63,565 nucleotides of DNA from JBCBSZ01 sp039185015 (lineage in GTDB: Bacteria; Actinomycetota; Acidimicrobiia; Acidimicrobiales; Poriferisodalaceae), in contig JBCDAU010000033.1 in the NCBI GenBank assembly GCA_039185015.1, positions 1-63,565 of the forward strand. The letters are read 5' to 3'. The notes under the pieces were generated by a model. It was not told where the DNA came from and did not search any database. It saw only the letters and a program-made list of their open reading frames with translations. The position numbers and the translations under genes were made by a program. Positions within the stretch are counted from its first letter, which is position 1. Each line of letters begins with the position of its first letter. Positions 8,114 to 16,300 of this stretch are shown here, in pieces.

Positions 8114-8558
8114 GTGGACCTCCTGACCGCCTACGTGAACCGAGCCTCCGTTCTGGAGTCTCTCGAGAAGACCATGTCAGGGTGGTGCGTCGTCGGGGTG
8201 ATCTCCGGGCCAGATCTGAGGCTCCGGCTCGTGATCGCCGTTTGAGACGGATCAGCTGGCCGAGCTGGTCGTTCGGCACGAGGACGGTGAGACCGTCTAC
8301 GAGCTGGGGGAGCCGTTCGGACTCAACCGCAAGACCGTGGCCGAGATCCTCAGACGTGAGGGTGTGAGGCCCCGCTACCACTCGATCGAGCCTGAGGATC
8401 ACGCCGAGGTGATCCGACTGTACGAGTCAGGGCTGTCGCTCGTCGCTGTGGGCGAGGTGTTTGCGGTGAACGCCGGGACGATCAGAGCCATCCTCACGCA
8501 GCACGAGGTTCCTCGTCGGGTGGTGGGGACGAATCGGTGGGTTGTGAAGCACCGCTGA
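8114..8558 (+). pseudogene. Degraded tandem helix-turn-helix protein, recombinase/transposase-like
   Basis: From 8235 to the stop at 8558 one frame encodes two helix-turn-helix units: ELGEPFGLNRKTVAEILRRE and, after a short linker, AVGEVFAVNAGTIRAILTQH. This resembles the Hin/resolvase-type HTH pairs found in recombinase tails and phage-related proteins. There is no start codon before the first unit in that frame and a TGA lies at 8232. The 43 codons from GTG 8114, in another frame, end in RLVIAV-stop at 8245 and look like the missing N-terminus, so a frameshift around 8232-8245 probably broke the gene. Starting at GTG 8337 would lose the first HTH. Confidence 0.5.
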
Positions 8559-8581
8559 GGGCTTGCGTCGTCGGCATGCAC

Positions 8582-9552
8582 TCACGTCTGCTCCAGGTAG
8601 GTCATGGTCTCGATGAGTGAGCGGCCGACGTGGTCGGGTACGGGGGTGAGGTGTGCGGGGTGCCCGAAGATCCCGTGGCCGACGATGAGGTCATATCGGT
8701 CGGGGTCGACAGGTATCCGTGCTCGACCGGCCAGCCGTATCGTTCTGCGACGTCGCGAACCCGTGCGCTCGGCGCAGAGAACACATCGTCGATACGGCCA
8801 CTCCAGTAGGTCCGAGTGAGCCTGGTCCAGTCTGGGCCGCCACCAGGGAGGCAGATCATGGCGGCCCCGTCGTGGATGTGGAAGATCGCCTTCAGGTCGA
8901 ACCCATCGACGGTCACGACGAAACGCGCCCCGTCGAGAACGACCGCATTCACGCGTGGCCCCAGCTCGAGGTCGTCGATCACGCGGTAGCCGCGGTCGAT
9001 GCGGTCGTCGCCGGTGAAGCACTCCACGGGATGGTCGGGTTGGTCTCGGTCCCAGAGGCAGACCGCGTCGACGCTGTAGGCGACGTACCAGCGGGTCAGG
9101 TCCCAGCGAATAATCTCCATCCCGACCCGCGGCTCCATCGCGAGCTTGACGAACCCGTCGCTCTCGCCGAGCAGCGCGATGTCCGGGTGGTCGTGGAGTG
9201 GGTTCGGCTCCCGGAGGCATCGTTCGGTGGTGATCGACGGTGAGTGGAGCTTGTTGATCAGCCGCCTGATCGTGCGTGGCGGGTCGAGCGCGCGCAGCAG
9301 CTCCTTGGTGTCGGTCTCGACACCGTTCACCCACGCACGGTCGGGTGCGTCGGTGGCCGTGTGGCACACCACGCCCGATCCACCGACGACCTCGGGCAGG
9401 CGATCGGGAAGCTGGGCGTCGCTGGCGAGGAACCACCAACCGGCTCCGCAGTAGGCCCGGTGGACGCCCTCCGTCGCCGACGTCTCCGAGAGCTGCCGGA
9501 GCCGACCGAAGGCGTCGAAGCTCTTCACCATGGCCTGGTGCATGAGAGGCAT
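8582..9552 (-). pseudogene. Frameshifted hypothetical gene
   Basis: From ATG 9552 the frame codes a coherent globular protein (WWFLASDAQLPDRLPEVVGG, later IIRWDLTRWYVAYSVDAVCL) up to RYGWPVEHGYLS near 8710, after which it becomes Ser/Thr/Pro-rich nonsense. The neighbouring frame then continues sensibly as DRYDLIVGHGIFGHPAHLTP to a stop at 8582. The switch is at a four-base G run (8702-8705 on the plus strand). It is a one-base indel, either real or a sequencing error; restored, the protein would be about 320 residues. Family not recognised. An upstream GTG could extend the N-terminus. Confidence 0.55.
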
Positions 9553-9676
9553 CGCTGTCCACCTGTCTCCGACGACGACCCCCGCTCGCGAACGGTACCG
9601 GTGAGGAAAGCGCTGGCGTGCTCGACATCTGACCCGACCCGCTGATGGAGACCCTCGCAGGCTCGGAGGTCTCCTC

Positions 9677-9895
9677 GTGGCGTCGAACGCTCTGCTGGTC
9701 GAAGTGGTTGCCGGACTCCCTTGTGTCCGGTTCGAGTCGCCGCCATCGGAGGCCGCGCTCGCAGCGATCAATGAGCTCGTCGACGAGTTCGGCCTCGACG
9801 CGGTGATCGACGGCGACCACGACGCCATGGTGTTCGATCCAGCGCGGGTGACCGTCGCAGACATCCACCGGGTGCTCGCTACGCTCGGTCCCTGA
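9677..9895 (+). CDS. Small hypothetical protein
   Basis: A 72-residue protein starting at GTG 9677. It is acidic and reads like a compact alpha/beta ferredoxin-like unit: strand (LLVEVVAGLPCVRF), helix (EAALAAINELVDEF), strand, strand (DAMVFDP), helix (TVADIHRVLATLG). That topology is similar to heavy-metal-associated domains, but the CxxC metal motif is missing, so any metal role is doubtful. It stands alone between a disrupted gene and tRNA-Ala and is followed by a strong hairpin, which supports it being a real transcription unit. Confidence 0.5.
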   Translation: MASNALLVEVVAGLPCVRFESPPSEAALAAINELVDEFGLDAVIDGDHDAMVFDPARVTVADIHRVLATLGP

Positions 9896-9924
9896 CCTGA
9901 TCTCGGCACCGTCCCGGACGCGAG

Positions 9925-9954
9925 ACGGCCGCTGCCGTGATGCGCAGCGGCCGT
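9925..9954. terminator. Strong hairpin, likely bidirectional terminator
   Basis: ACGGCCGCTGC (9925-9935) and GCAGCGGCCGT (9944-9954) form a perfect 11-bp stem with an 8-base loop. It lies just after the 72-residue ORF on the plus strand and just after the 3' end of tRNA-Ala on the minus strand. There is no T-run, which is common for actinobacterial terminators. Confidence 0.6.
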
Positions 9955-9969
9955 GGTCGAGTCTCGGAG

Positions 9970-10042
9970 TGGAGCTGAGGGGAATTGAACCCCTGACCTC
10001 TTCCATGCCATGGAAGCGCTCTGCCAACTGAGCTACAGCCCC
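9970..10042 (-). tRNA. tRNA-Ala (anticodon GGC)
   Basis: Read on the minus strand from 10042, a complete cloverleaf is visible: acceptor GGGGCTG pairing with CAGCTCC (one G-U pair), D arm AGCTCAGTTGGCAGAGC, anticodon stem CTTCC/GGAAG around the loop ATGGCAT with anticodon GGC, and T arm GGGGTTCAATTCCCC. The discriminator base is A at 9970 and CCA is not encoded. It decodes GCC/GCU alanine codons. leuS ends 45 bp upstream on the same strand, so the two could be co-transcribed. Confidence 0.97.
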
Positions 10043-10086
10043 GAACGACTCGACGATGCTAGCAGCCGACGAGCCGATGCCAACGG

Positions 10087-12927
10087 TCAGACGACGAGGT
10101 TCACCATCCGGCCGGGGACGACGATGGTCTTGCGGGGCTCGGCGCCGTCGAGGTGCCGGGCGACGGCCTCGTCGGCGAGCGCGGCGGCAACGATCGTGGC
10201 CTCGTCGGCATCGGCGGCGACCGCCACGCGACCCCGCACCTTGCCGTTGACCTGCACGGGCAGCTCGACCAGGTCCTCGACCAGCAGTGAGGCGTCGGCC
10301 TCGGGGAAGGCCTCGTACGTGAGCGAGGAGTCATGCCCCAGACGGGCCCACAGCTCCTCGGCGGTGTGGGGCGCCAGGGGAGCGAGCATCAGCGCGAGCG
10401 GCTCGGCCACCTCCCGGGGCGTGGGCGCCTCGGCGTAGGCCTTGGTGAGGTGGTTGTTGAGCTCGGTCAGCTTGGCGATGGCGGTGTTGAAGCGCAGGCC
10501 GTCCATGTCGCCCCGCACCCCGTCGATCGTGCGGTGCAGCACGCGCCGGGTCTCGTCGTCGGCCGCGTCGTCGGACACCCGGGCCTCGCCGGAGTCCTCG
10601 TCGATGACGGTCCGCCAGATGCGCTGCAGCAGCTTGTGGGAGCCGATGATGGCCCGGGTCTCCCACGGCCGGTCACGGTCGAGTGGTCCCATCGACATCT
10701 CGTACAGCCGCAGGGTGTCGGCGCCGTAGGCGTCGTACATCTCGTCGGGCGTCACCGAGTTCTTCAGGCTCTTGCCCATCTTCCCGAACTCGCGGCTGAC
10801 GGGCTTGCCCTCGAAGCTGAACGAGCCGTCGTCCTCCACGACCTCCTCGGCCGGCACGTAGATGCCCCGCTCGTCGGTGTAGGCGGCGGCCTGGATGTAG
10901 CCCTGGTTGTAGAGCCGCTGGAACGGCTCGGGCGTGGTGACGTGGCCCAGGTCGAACAGCACCTTGTGCCAGAACCGGGCGTAGAGCAGGTGCAGCACGG
11001 CGTGCTCGACACCGCCCACGTACAGGTCGACGCCGCCGGTGTGCGCGTCGGAGCCCATCCAGTAGGCCTCGACACCGGGATCGACCATGCGGTCCTCGTT
11101 GGTCGGGTCGAGGTAGCGCAGGTAGTACCAGCAGGACCCGGCCCACTGCGGCATCGTGTTGAGCTCGCGCCGGTAGGTGCGGGTGCCGTCGCCCAGGTCG
11201 AGGTCGACCCCGACCCATTCCGAGGCCCGACCCAGCGGCGGCTCGGGGTCGGCGTCCTCGGCCAGCTCGCGGGGCGCCCAGTCGTCGATCTCGGGCAGCA
11301 GCACCGGCAGCGCGTCGTCGGGGACGGCGATCGGCAGGTCGTGCTCGTCGTAGACGATCGGGAACGGCTCACCCCAGTACCGCTGCCGGGAGAACAGCCA
11401 GTCCCGCAGCTTGTAGGTGACGGTGCCCTCGCCGTGGCCCTCGTCCTGCAGCCAGTCGATGATGCGGCGCTTGGCGTCGTCGACGTCGAGCCCGTCGAGG
11501 AACCCGCTGTTGATCGCCGGACCGTCACCGGTGAAGGCCTCGCCGTCGAAGCCCTCGGTCGGCTGGACCGTGCGGACGATGTCGAGGCCGTAGGCGACGG
11601 CGAAGTCCCAGTCACGCTGGTCCTGACCGGGCACGGCCATGATCGCCCCGGTCCCGTAGCCCATCAGGACGTAGTCGGCGATGAACACCGGGATGCGGTC
11701 GCCGGTGGTCGGCACGGTGGCGAACGCGCCGGTGAACACGCCCGTCTTGTCCTTGGTCTCGGCCTGGCGGTCGAGATCGCTCTTCTGGCTGGCGGCCAGC
11801 CGGTAGGCGGCGACGGCCTCGGCCGGAGTGGCGGCACCGCCGGTCCAGCGGTCGTCGGTGCCTTCTGGCCAGGCGTCGGCCATCAGCTCGTCGACCAGCG
11901 GGTGCTCGGGCGCCAGAACCATGTAGGTGGCGCCGAAGATCGTGTCGGGCCGGGTCGTGAACACCTCGATGCCCGCCGAACCCTCAACGGGGAACGTGAT
12001 GCGGGCGCCCTCGGACCGGCCGATCCAGTTGCGCTGCATCGTCTTGATGGCGTCGGTCCAGTCGATCAGGTCGAGATCGGCCAGCAGGCGCTCGGCGTAG
12101 GCGGTGATGCGCAGCATCCACTGCTTCAGCGGTCGACGGAACACCGGGTGGTTGCCCCGCTCCGAGCGACCCTCGGCGGTGACCTCCTCGTTGGCAAGGA
12201 CCGTGCCCAGCGCCGGGCACCAGTTGACCGGCGCCTCGTCGAGGTAGGCCAGACGCTGGGCGTCGACCACCCGCCGCTGCTCGACCCGGCTCAGCGAGTC
12301 CCACGCGACCTCGTCACCGGTGTCCGGATGCGTCGGCGTGCGGTCACCGGCCGCGTACGCGGCCTCGAGCTCGGCGATCGGACGGGCCGCATCGGCCTCG
12401 TCGTCGTACCAGGCGCCGAACAGCTGCAGGAAGATCCACTGCGTCCACCGGTAGTACTGCGGGTCGGTCGTGGCGATCGAGCGGCGCGGGTCGTGACCCA
12501 GGCCCAGCGCCCGCAGCTGGCGGCGCATGTTGGCGATGTTCGCCTCGGTGGTCGTGCGCGGGTGGGTGCCGGTCTGGCGGGCGTACTCCTCGGCGGGCAG
12601 ACCGAAGGCGTCGTACCCGAGGGTGTGGAGCACGTTGTAGCCGGTCATCCGCTTGTACCGGCTGAACACGTCGGTGCCGATGTAGCCGAGCGGGTGGCCG
12701 ACATGGAGACCCGATCCCGACGGGTACGGGAACATGTCCATCACGAAGAGCTTCGGACGATCGGCGCCCCGCTCGTCCCAACGCTCGTGGAGCAGGCCGG
12801 TCGGGTTGGGCGCCTCGAAGGCGCCCTCGGCGTCCCACCGGTCCTGCCACCGTCGCTCGATCACGTTCGCGAGCGCAGCGCCGTAGCGGTGGGCGTGGGT
12901 CGTGCTCGCGTCGTCGGCCTCTGCCAT
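10087..12927 (-). CDS. leuS: Leucyl-tRNA synthetase
   Basis: A 946-residue class I aminoacyl-tRNA synthetase that charges tRNA-Leu in the cytoplasm. The HIGH-type motif is HVGH at residues 75-78, after FPYPSGSGL, the bacterial LeuRS signature. The KMSKS-type loop appears as KMGKS around residue 717, followed by LKNSVTPDEMYDAYGADTL. A large editing (CP1) domain lies between them. The length is about 80 residues above E. coli LeuRS, mainly insertions after the catalytic N-terminus, as in other actinobacteria. The start is ATG 12927, with an 87-bp divergent gap to the next gene. Confidence 0.97.
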   Translation of the reverse strand: MAEADDASTTHAHRYGAALANVIERRWQDRWDAEGAFEAPNPTGLLHERWDERGADRPKLFVMDMFPYPSGSGLHVGHPLGYIGTDVFSRYKRMTGYNVLHTLGYDAFGLPAEEYARQTGTHPRTTTEANIANMRRQLRALGLGHDPRRSIATTDPQYYRWTQWIFLQLFGAWYDDEADAARPIAELEAAYAAGDRTPTHPDTGDEVAWDSLSRVEQRRVVDAQRLAYLDEAPVNWCPALGTVLANEEVTAEGRSERGNHPVFRRPLKQWMLRITAYAERLLADLDLIDWTDAIKTMQRNWIGRSEGARITFPVEGSAGIEVFTTRPDTIFGATYMVLAPEHPLVDELMADAWPEGTDDRWTGGAATPAEAVAAYRLAASQKSDLDRQAETKDKTGVFTGAFATVPTTGDRIPVFIADYVLMGYGTGAIMAVPGQDQRDWDFAVAYGLDIVRTVQPTEGFDGEAFTGDGPAINSGFLDGLDVDDAKRRIIDWLQDEGHGEGTVTYKLRDWLFSRQRYWGEPFPIVYDEHDLPIAVPDDALPVLLPEIDDWAPRELAEDADPEPPLGRASEWVGVDLDLGDGTRTYRRELNTMPQWAGSCWYYLRYLDPTNEDRMVDPGVEAYWMGSDAHTGGVDLYVGGVEHAVLHLLYARFWHKVLFDLGHVTTPEPFQRLYNQGYIQAAAYTDERGIYVPAEEVVEDDGSFSFEGKPVSREFGKMGKSLKNSVTPDEMYDAYGADTLRLYEMSMGPLDRDRPWETRAIIGSHKLLQRIWRTVIDEDSGEARVSDDAADDETRRVLHRTIDGVRGDMDGLRFNTAIAKLTELNNHLTKAYAEAPTPREVAEPLALMLAPLAPHTAEELWARLGHDSSLTYEAFPEADASLLVEDLVELPVQVNGKVRGRVAVAADADEATIVAAALADEAVARHLDGAEPRKTIVVPGRMVNLVV

Positions 12928-13014
12928 AGGGATCGAAGCTACCGAAGGACCAGGTCGAGGCCGCGGTCCGATTCGGACGTAACCGGGGCTGTCGCACTAG
13001 CGTCCAACCCCGCA

Positions 13015-14643
13015 ATGACGACTCTCATCTCCCGGATCGAGCGCGCCGCCACCACCGGCCGCACCGTCCACTTCGTCTCCGGCGACGACGCCGAGGCCGT
13101 CGGCTACGACCAGCTCTACGCCGACGCTCGTGCGATGGCCGCCGCGCTGCAGGCTCGTGGCGTGGAGCCCGGCGACCACGTGTCGATCCTCGGGCCGACG
13201 TCCCGAGCGCTCGTCACCTGCATCGAGGCGACGCTGCTGGCCGGTGCCGCCGTCGTCGCGCTCCCGCTGCCGATGCGGCTCGCCTCGATCGAGGAGTTCG
13301 TCGACCAGACCCGCCGTCGGGTCCGGGCCGCCGACAGCCGCATCCTCGTCGTCGACGCCGACCTGGCCCCGTTCGTCGAGCCGGAGCCCGGCGATCCGCC
13401 GATGGTCACGCTCGACGCGCTCACCGGCGACGCCGACGACTACGTGCGCCCGGCCGACGATCCGACCCGCCTGGCGATCCTGCAGTTCACCAGCGGCTCC
13501 ACGTCGGACCCGAAGGGCGTGATGCTCCCCGACGCCCAGGTCAGGGCCAACCTCGACGGCATCGCCACCGCCGCCCACCTCGACCCCGACGACGTGCTCG
13601 TCTCGTGGCTGCCGCTCTACCACGACATGGGTCTCATCGGGATCCTGTTCACAGCGCTCACCAACGGCCTCGAGCTCGTGCTGTCGCCGCCCACCGACTT
13701 CCTCGGCAAGCCATCCCGCTGGATGAACTGGATCAGCGAGCACGGCGGCACCGTGACCGCCGGCCCGAACTTCTCCTACGCGCTCGCCGCCCGAGCGCTG
13801 CGTCGCGGCGAGCAGCTCGATCTGTCGTCGTTGCGCATGGCCCTGAACGGTGCCGAGCCGATCGACCCGGCCGACGTCGAGCGCTTCGTCGAGGCCGGCG
13901 ATCGCCACGGCCTGCGACCCGAGGCCGTCTTCTGCGCGTTCGGCATGGCCGAGGCCACCCTCGCCGTCACCTTCCCCGAGCCGCTGACCGGGCTGGGGGA
14001 GGACGTCGTCGATCGGGTCACCCTCGAGGCCGAGCGCTACGCCGCCCCCGCGAACGTGAGCGATCCGAACGCCCGGCGCTTCGCCCGCTGCGGCACCGTG
14101 CTCCCAGGACTGCAGATCCGCGTCGTCGACCTCGACGACGAACGCCCCCTCGGCGAGCGCGAGGTCGGCGAACTGCAGGTCCGGGGCGCCTCGGTCACGA
14201 CGGGCTACTACGCCGCTCCCGACGCCACCGCCGCCGCCTTCGACGGCGAGTGGCTGCGCACCGGCGACCTCGCCTACCTCGTCGACGGTGAGCTCGTCGT
14301 CTGTGGGCGCATCAAGGACGTGATCATCGTCGGCGGCCGCAACGTGTTCCCCGAGGACGTCGAGCGCGCGGTCAACGGCCTCGACGGCGTCCGGCGGGGC
14401 AACGTCATCGCCTTCGGCGCCGAGCGCTCCGACGGCCGTGAGGGCGTGGTCGTGGTCGCCGAGACCAAGTCGACCGACTCGGTCGCGCTCGCCGAGGACG
14501 TGCAGCTCGCCGTGCGGGGTGCCATCGGCGTCCCCGTGCGCGACGTGGTGCTCGTCAACCCGGGCACGCTGCCGAAGACGTCCAGCGGCAAGCTCCAACG
14601 CAGCCTCTGCCGCCAGCGGTACCTCACCGGCGTATTGGGGTAG
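13015..14643 (+). CDS. Fatty acyl-AMP ligase / acyl-CoA synthetase (ANL superfamily)
   Basis: A 542-residue adenylate-forming enzyme from ATG 13015. The ATP-binding P-loop LQFTSGSTSDPKGVML is at about 155-170, followed by WLPLYHDMGLIGILFTAL, a stretch characteristic of FadD32-like fatty acyl-AMP ligases, then FGMAEATLAVTFPEPL, the TGD motif (RTGDLAYL) and the C-terminal catalytic lysine region LPKTSSGKLQRSLCR. It should activate a fatty acid to acyl-AMP for loading onto an acyl carrier protein or CoA. No polyketide synthase, NRPS or carrier protein is next to it, so the acceptor is unknown. It is divergent from leuS across 87 bp. Confidence 0.88.
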   Translation: MTTLISRIERAATTGRTVHFVSGDDAEAVGYDQLYADARAMAAALQARGVEPGDHVSILGPTSRALVTCIEATLLAGAAVVALPLPMRLASIEEFVDQTRRRVRAADSRILVVDADLAPFVEPEPGDPPMVTLDALTGDADDYVRPADDPTRLAILQFTSGSTSDPKGVMLPDAQVRANLDGIATAAHLDPDDVLVSWLPLYHDMGLIGILFTALTNGLELVLSPPTDFLGKPSRWMNWISEHGGTVTAGPNFSYALAARALRRGEQLDLSSLRMALNGAEPIDPADVERFVEAGDRHGLRPEAVFCAFGMAEATLAVTFPEPLTGLGEDVVDRVTLEAERYAAPANVSDPNARRFARCGTVLPGLQIRVVDLDDERPLGEREVGELQVRGASVTTGYYAAPDATAAAFDGEWLRTGDLAYLVDGELVVCGRIKDVIIVGGRNVFPEDVERAVNGLDGVRRGNVIAFGAERSDGREGVVVVAETKSTDSVALAEDVQLAVRGAIGVPVRDVVLVNPGTLPKTSSGKLQRSLCRQRYLTGVLG

Positions 14644-14811
14644 TCAGCCCGTCGCGACCGCGGAACCGGTCCGGATCTCGTTCACCTCGCCGCACGACGG
14701 GCAGGACCAGGCGACGCTCATCACGCCCGCCCGCTCGTTGGTCAGGCCCACCAGCCGGCGGACGCCGAAGAGCTGGTCCCGGTCGCAGTGGGTGCAGTGC
14801 TCGTGCCACAT
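14644..14811 (-). CDS. Small zinc-ribbon protein
   Basis: A 55-residue protein starting at ATG 14811. It has a CTHC pair at residues 6 and 9 and a CPSC pair at 37 and 40, exactly a two-knuckle zinc ribbon; the conserved VAWSCPSCGEVNEI reads like rubredoxin-type or DUF zinc-ribbon proteins. Its stop is directly against the stop of the acyl-AMP ligase gene (tail to tail). A longer upstream extension in the same frame runs antisense to the MocR gene and is not credible. Function unknown; zinc binding is inferred from the cysteines. Confidence 0.7.
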   Translation of the reverse strand: MWHEHCTHCDRDQLFGVRRLVGLTNERAGVMSVAWSCPSCGEVNEIRTGSAVATG

Positions 14812-14881
14812 GATCGTTCCTCCGTGTCGTCGCTCGTCACGAGTGTCCGACAGGATCGGACTAATCTGAAGAGCCACTTCC

Positions 14882-16297
14882 ATGGCAGAAAACCGGACCA
14901 CTTCTCGCGAGCTGATCGTCGACGTCGACGGCCGGACCGAGTCGAGCCGCCAGGCCCGCCTCCAGGGCGCGCTGCGCGATGCCGTCCGTTCGGGACGGCT
15001 GGCCGCCGGGAGCCGGTTGCCGTCCAGTCGGGCACTCGCCGCCGACCTCGGTGTCTCGCGGGGCGTCGTCGTCGAGGCGTACGACCAGCTCATCGCCGAG
15101 GGGTACCTCCACAGTCGGCAGGGGAGCGGCACCGTGGTCGCCGACGGCGCTGCCCGGCCGGCGAACGACGCCTCGTCGCCGCAGATCGCACCACCGACGG
15201 CGGCCTGGCGGGTCGACTTCGAGCCCGGCCGTCCGGACCTCGACGGCTTCCCTCGCTCGATGTGGACGTCAGCCATCCGCTCGGCGCTGGCCGAGCTGAC
15301 CGCCGCCGACCTCGACTACGGCGATCCCCTCGGCGACCCCGTGCTGCGGGCCGAGCTCGCCGCCTACCTCGGCCGGGTGCGAGGCGCCGCCGTCGAACCG
15401 GAGCGGGTCCACGTCGTCGGCGGCGTCGGTCAGGGCCTCGGCCTGCTGGCCCGCACCCGGCGGGCCGCCGGCGACACGACGGTGTTCGTCGAGGACCCCG
15501 GCGCCTACGTGCTGCGGGGCGTGGTGGAGACGGCCGGACTGCCGGTCGAACCGGTCCCGGTCGACCACGCCGGAATGATCGTCGATCGCCTCCCCGCCAC
15601 GGGGGAGCGACAGACCGTCCTCGTCAGCCCTGCGCACCAGTACCCGATGGGCGCGGTGCTCGCCCCCGAGCGTCGAGCCGTACTGGTCGACTGGGCCCGC
15701 TCGGGCATCGGGCGGCTCGTCGTCGAGGACGACTACGACGCCGAGTTCCGGTACGACCGCTCGCCGATCGGCTGCATCCAGGGCCTCGCACCGGAGCACG
15801 TCGCCCTGACCGGATCCGTCAGCAAGTCGCTCGCCCCCGGTCTTCGGATCGGCTGGCTCGTCCTGCCGGAGCGATGGTCCGGTCCCGTCGGCGAGCGTCA
15901 GCTCTGGGAGCACCTGCAGCCGCCCATCGTCGATCAGCGGGCCTTCGCCCACCTGCTCGCCTCCGGTCGCTACGACCGCCACATCCGGCGAGCGCGCGCC
16001 CGGAGCCGCGAGCGTCGCGACGTGCTGCTGGAGCAGCTCGGTCGCATCGCCGACGTCGAGATCCACGGTGTGTCGGCGGGTCTGCAGGTCGTCGCCACCC
16101 TCCCGGTCGAGACGGACGTGGCAGCGATCACGGCGGCGACGGCCGAGGCACGGGTGCAGGTGAGGTCGCTCGACGACTATCGCGTACGTCCGGCCGAGCC
16201 GCCCGGCGTCGTCCTGGCCTTCGCCCACCTCACCGTCGACGAGATCCGTGTCGGCGTCGCCGTCGTCGCCGAGGCGATCGCCCGCCAGCTCGGCTGA
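14882..16297 (+). CDS. MocR/PdxR-family regulator (GntR HTH plus aminotransferase domain)
   Basis: A 471-residue protein with an N-terminal GntR winged helix at about 25-95 (SRQARLQGALRDAVRSGRL, SRALAADLGVSRGVVVEAYD, SRQGSGTVV) fused to a fold-type I aminotransferase-like domain. The PLP lysine lies in SVSKSLAPGLRIGWL and the upstream PLP contacts in VEDDYDAEFRYD. MocR proteins sense PLP or its adducts and often regulate vitamin B6 or amino-acid genes. No pdxST genes are adjacent, so the target is unclear. The start ATG 14882 is 70 bp from the divergent zinc-ribbon gene, leaving room for an operator. Confidence 0.9.
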   Translation: MAENRTTSRELIVDVDGRTESSRQARLQGALRDAVRSGRLAAGSRLPSSRALAADLGVSRGVVVEAYDQLIAEGYLHSRQGSGTVVADGAARPANDASSPQIAPPTAAWRVDFEPGRPDLDGFPRSMWTSAIRSALAELTAADLDYGDPLGDPVLRAELAAYLGRVRGAAVEPERVHVVGGVGQGLGLLARTRRAAGDTTVFVEDPGAYVLRGVVETAGLPVEPVPVDHAGMIVDRLPATGERQTVLVSPAHQYPMGAVLAPERRAVLVDWARSGIGRLVVEDDYDAEFRYDRSPIGCIQGLAPEHVALTGSVSKSLAPGLRIGWLVLPERWSGPVGERQLWEHLQPPIVDQRAFAHLLASGRYDRHIRRARARSRERRDVLLEQLGRIADVEIHGVSAGLQVVATLPVETDVAAITAATAEARVQVRSLDDYRVRPAEPPGVVLAFAHLTVDEIRVGVAVVAEAIARQLG

Positions 16298-16300
16298 GCC

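Noticed and set aside
7830..8402. A 190-codon minus-strand frame over the degraded region
   Set aside because: Arginine/serine-rich composition with no recognisable motif, antisense to the HTH pseudogene.
10771..10782. KMGKS instead of KMSKS in leucyl-tRNA synthetase as a defect
   Set aside because: I believe related actinobacterial LeuRS also have Gly or another small residue here; the rest of the loop is intact.
10333..14643. A 1436-codon plus-strand frame covering leuS antisense and the acyl-AMP ligase
   Set aside because: The upstream 890 codons mirror leuS and have no domain sense; only the part from 13015 matches a known family.
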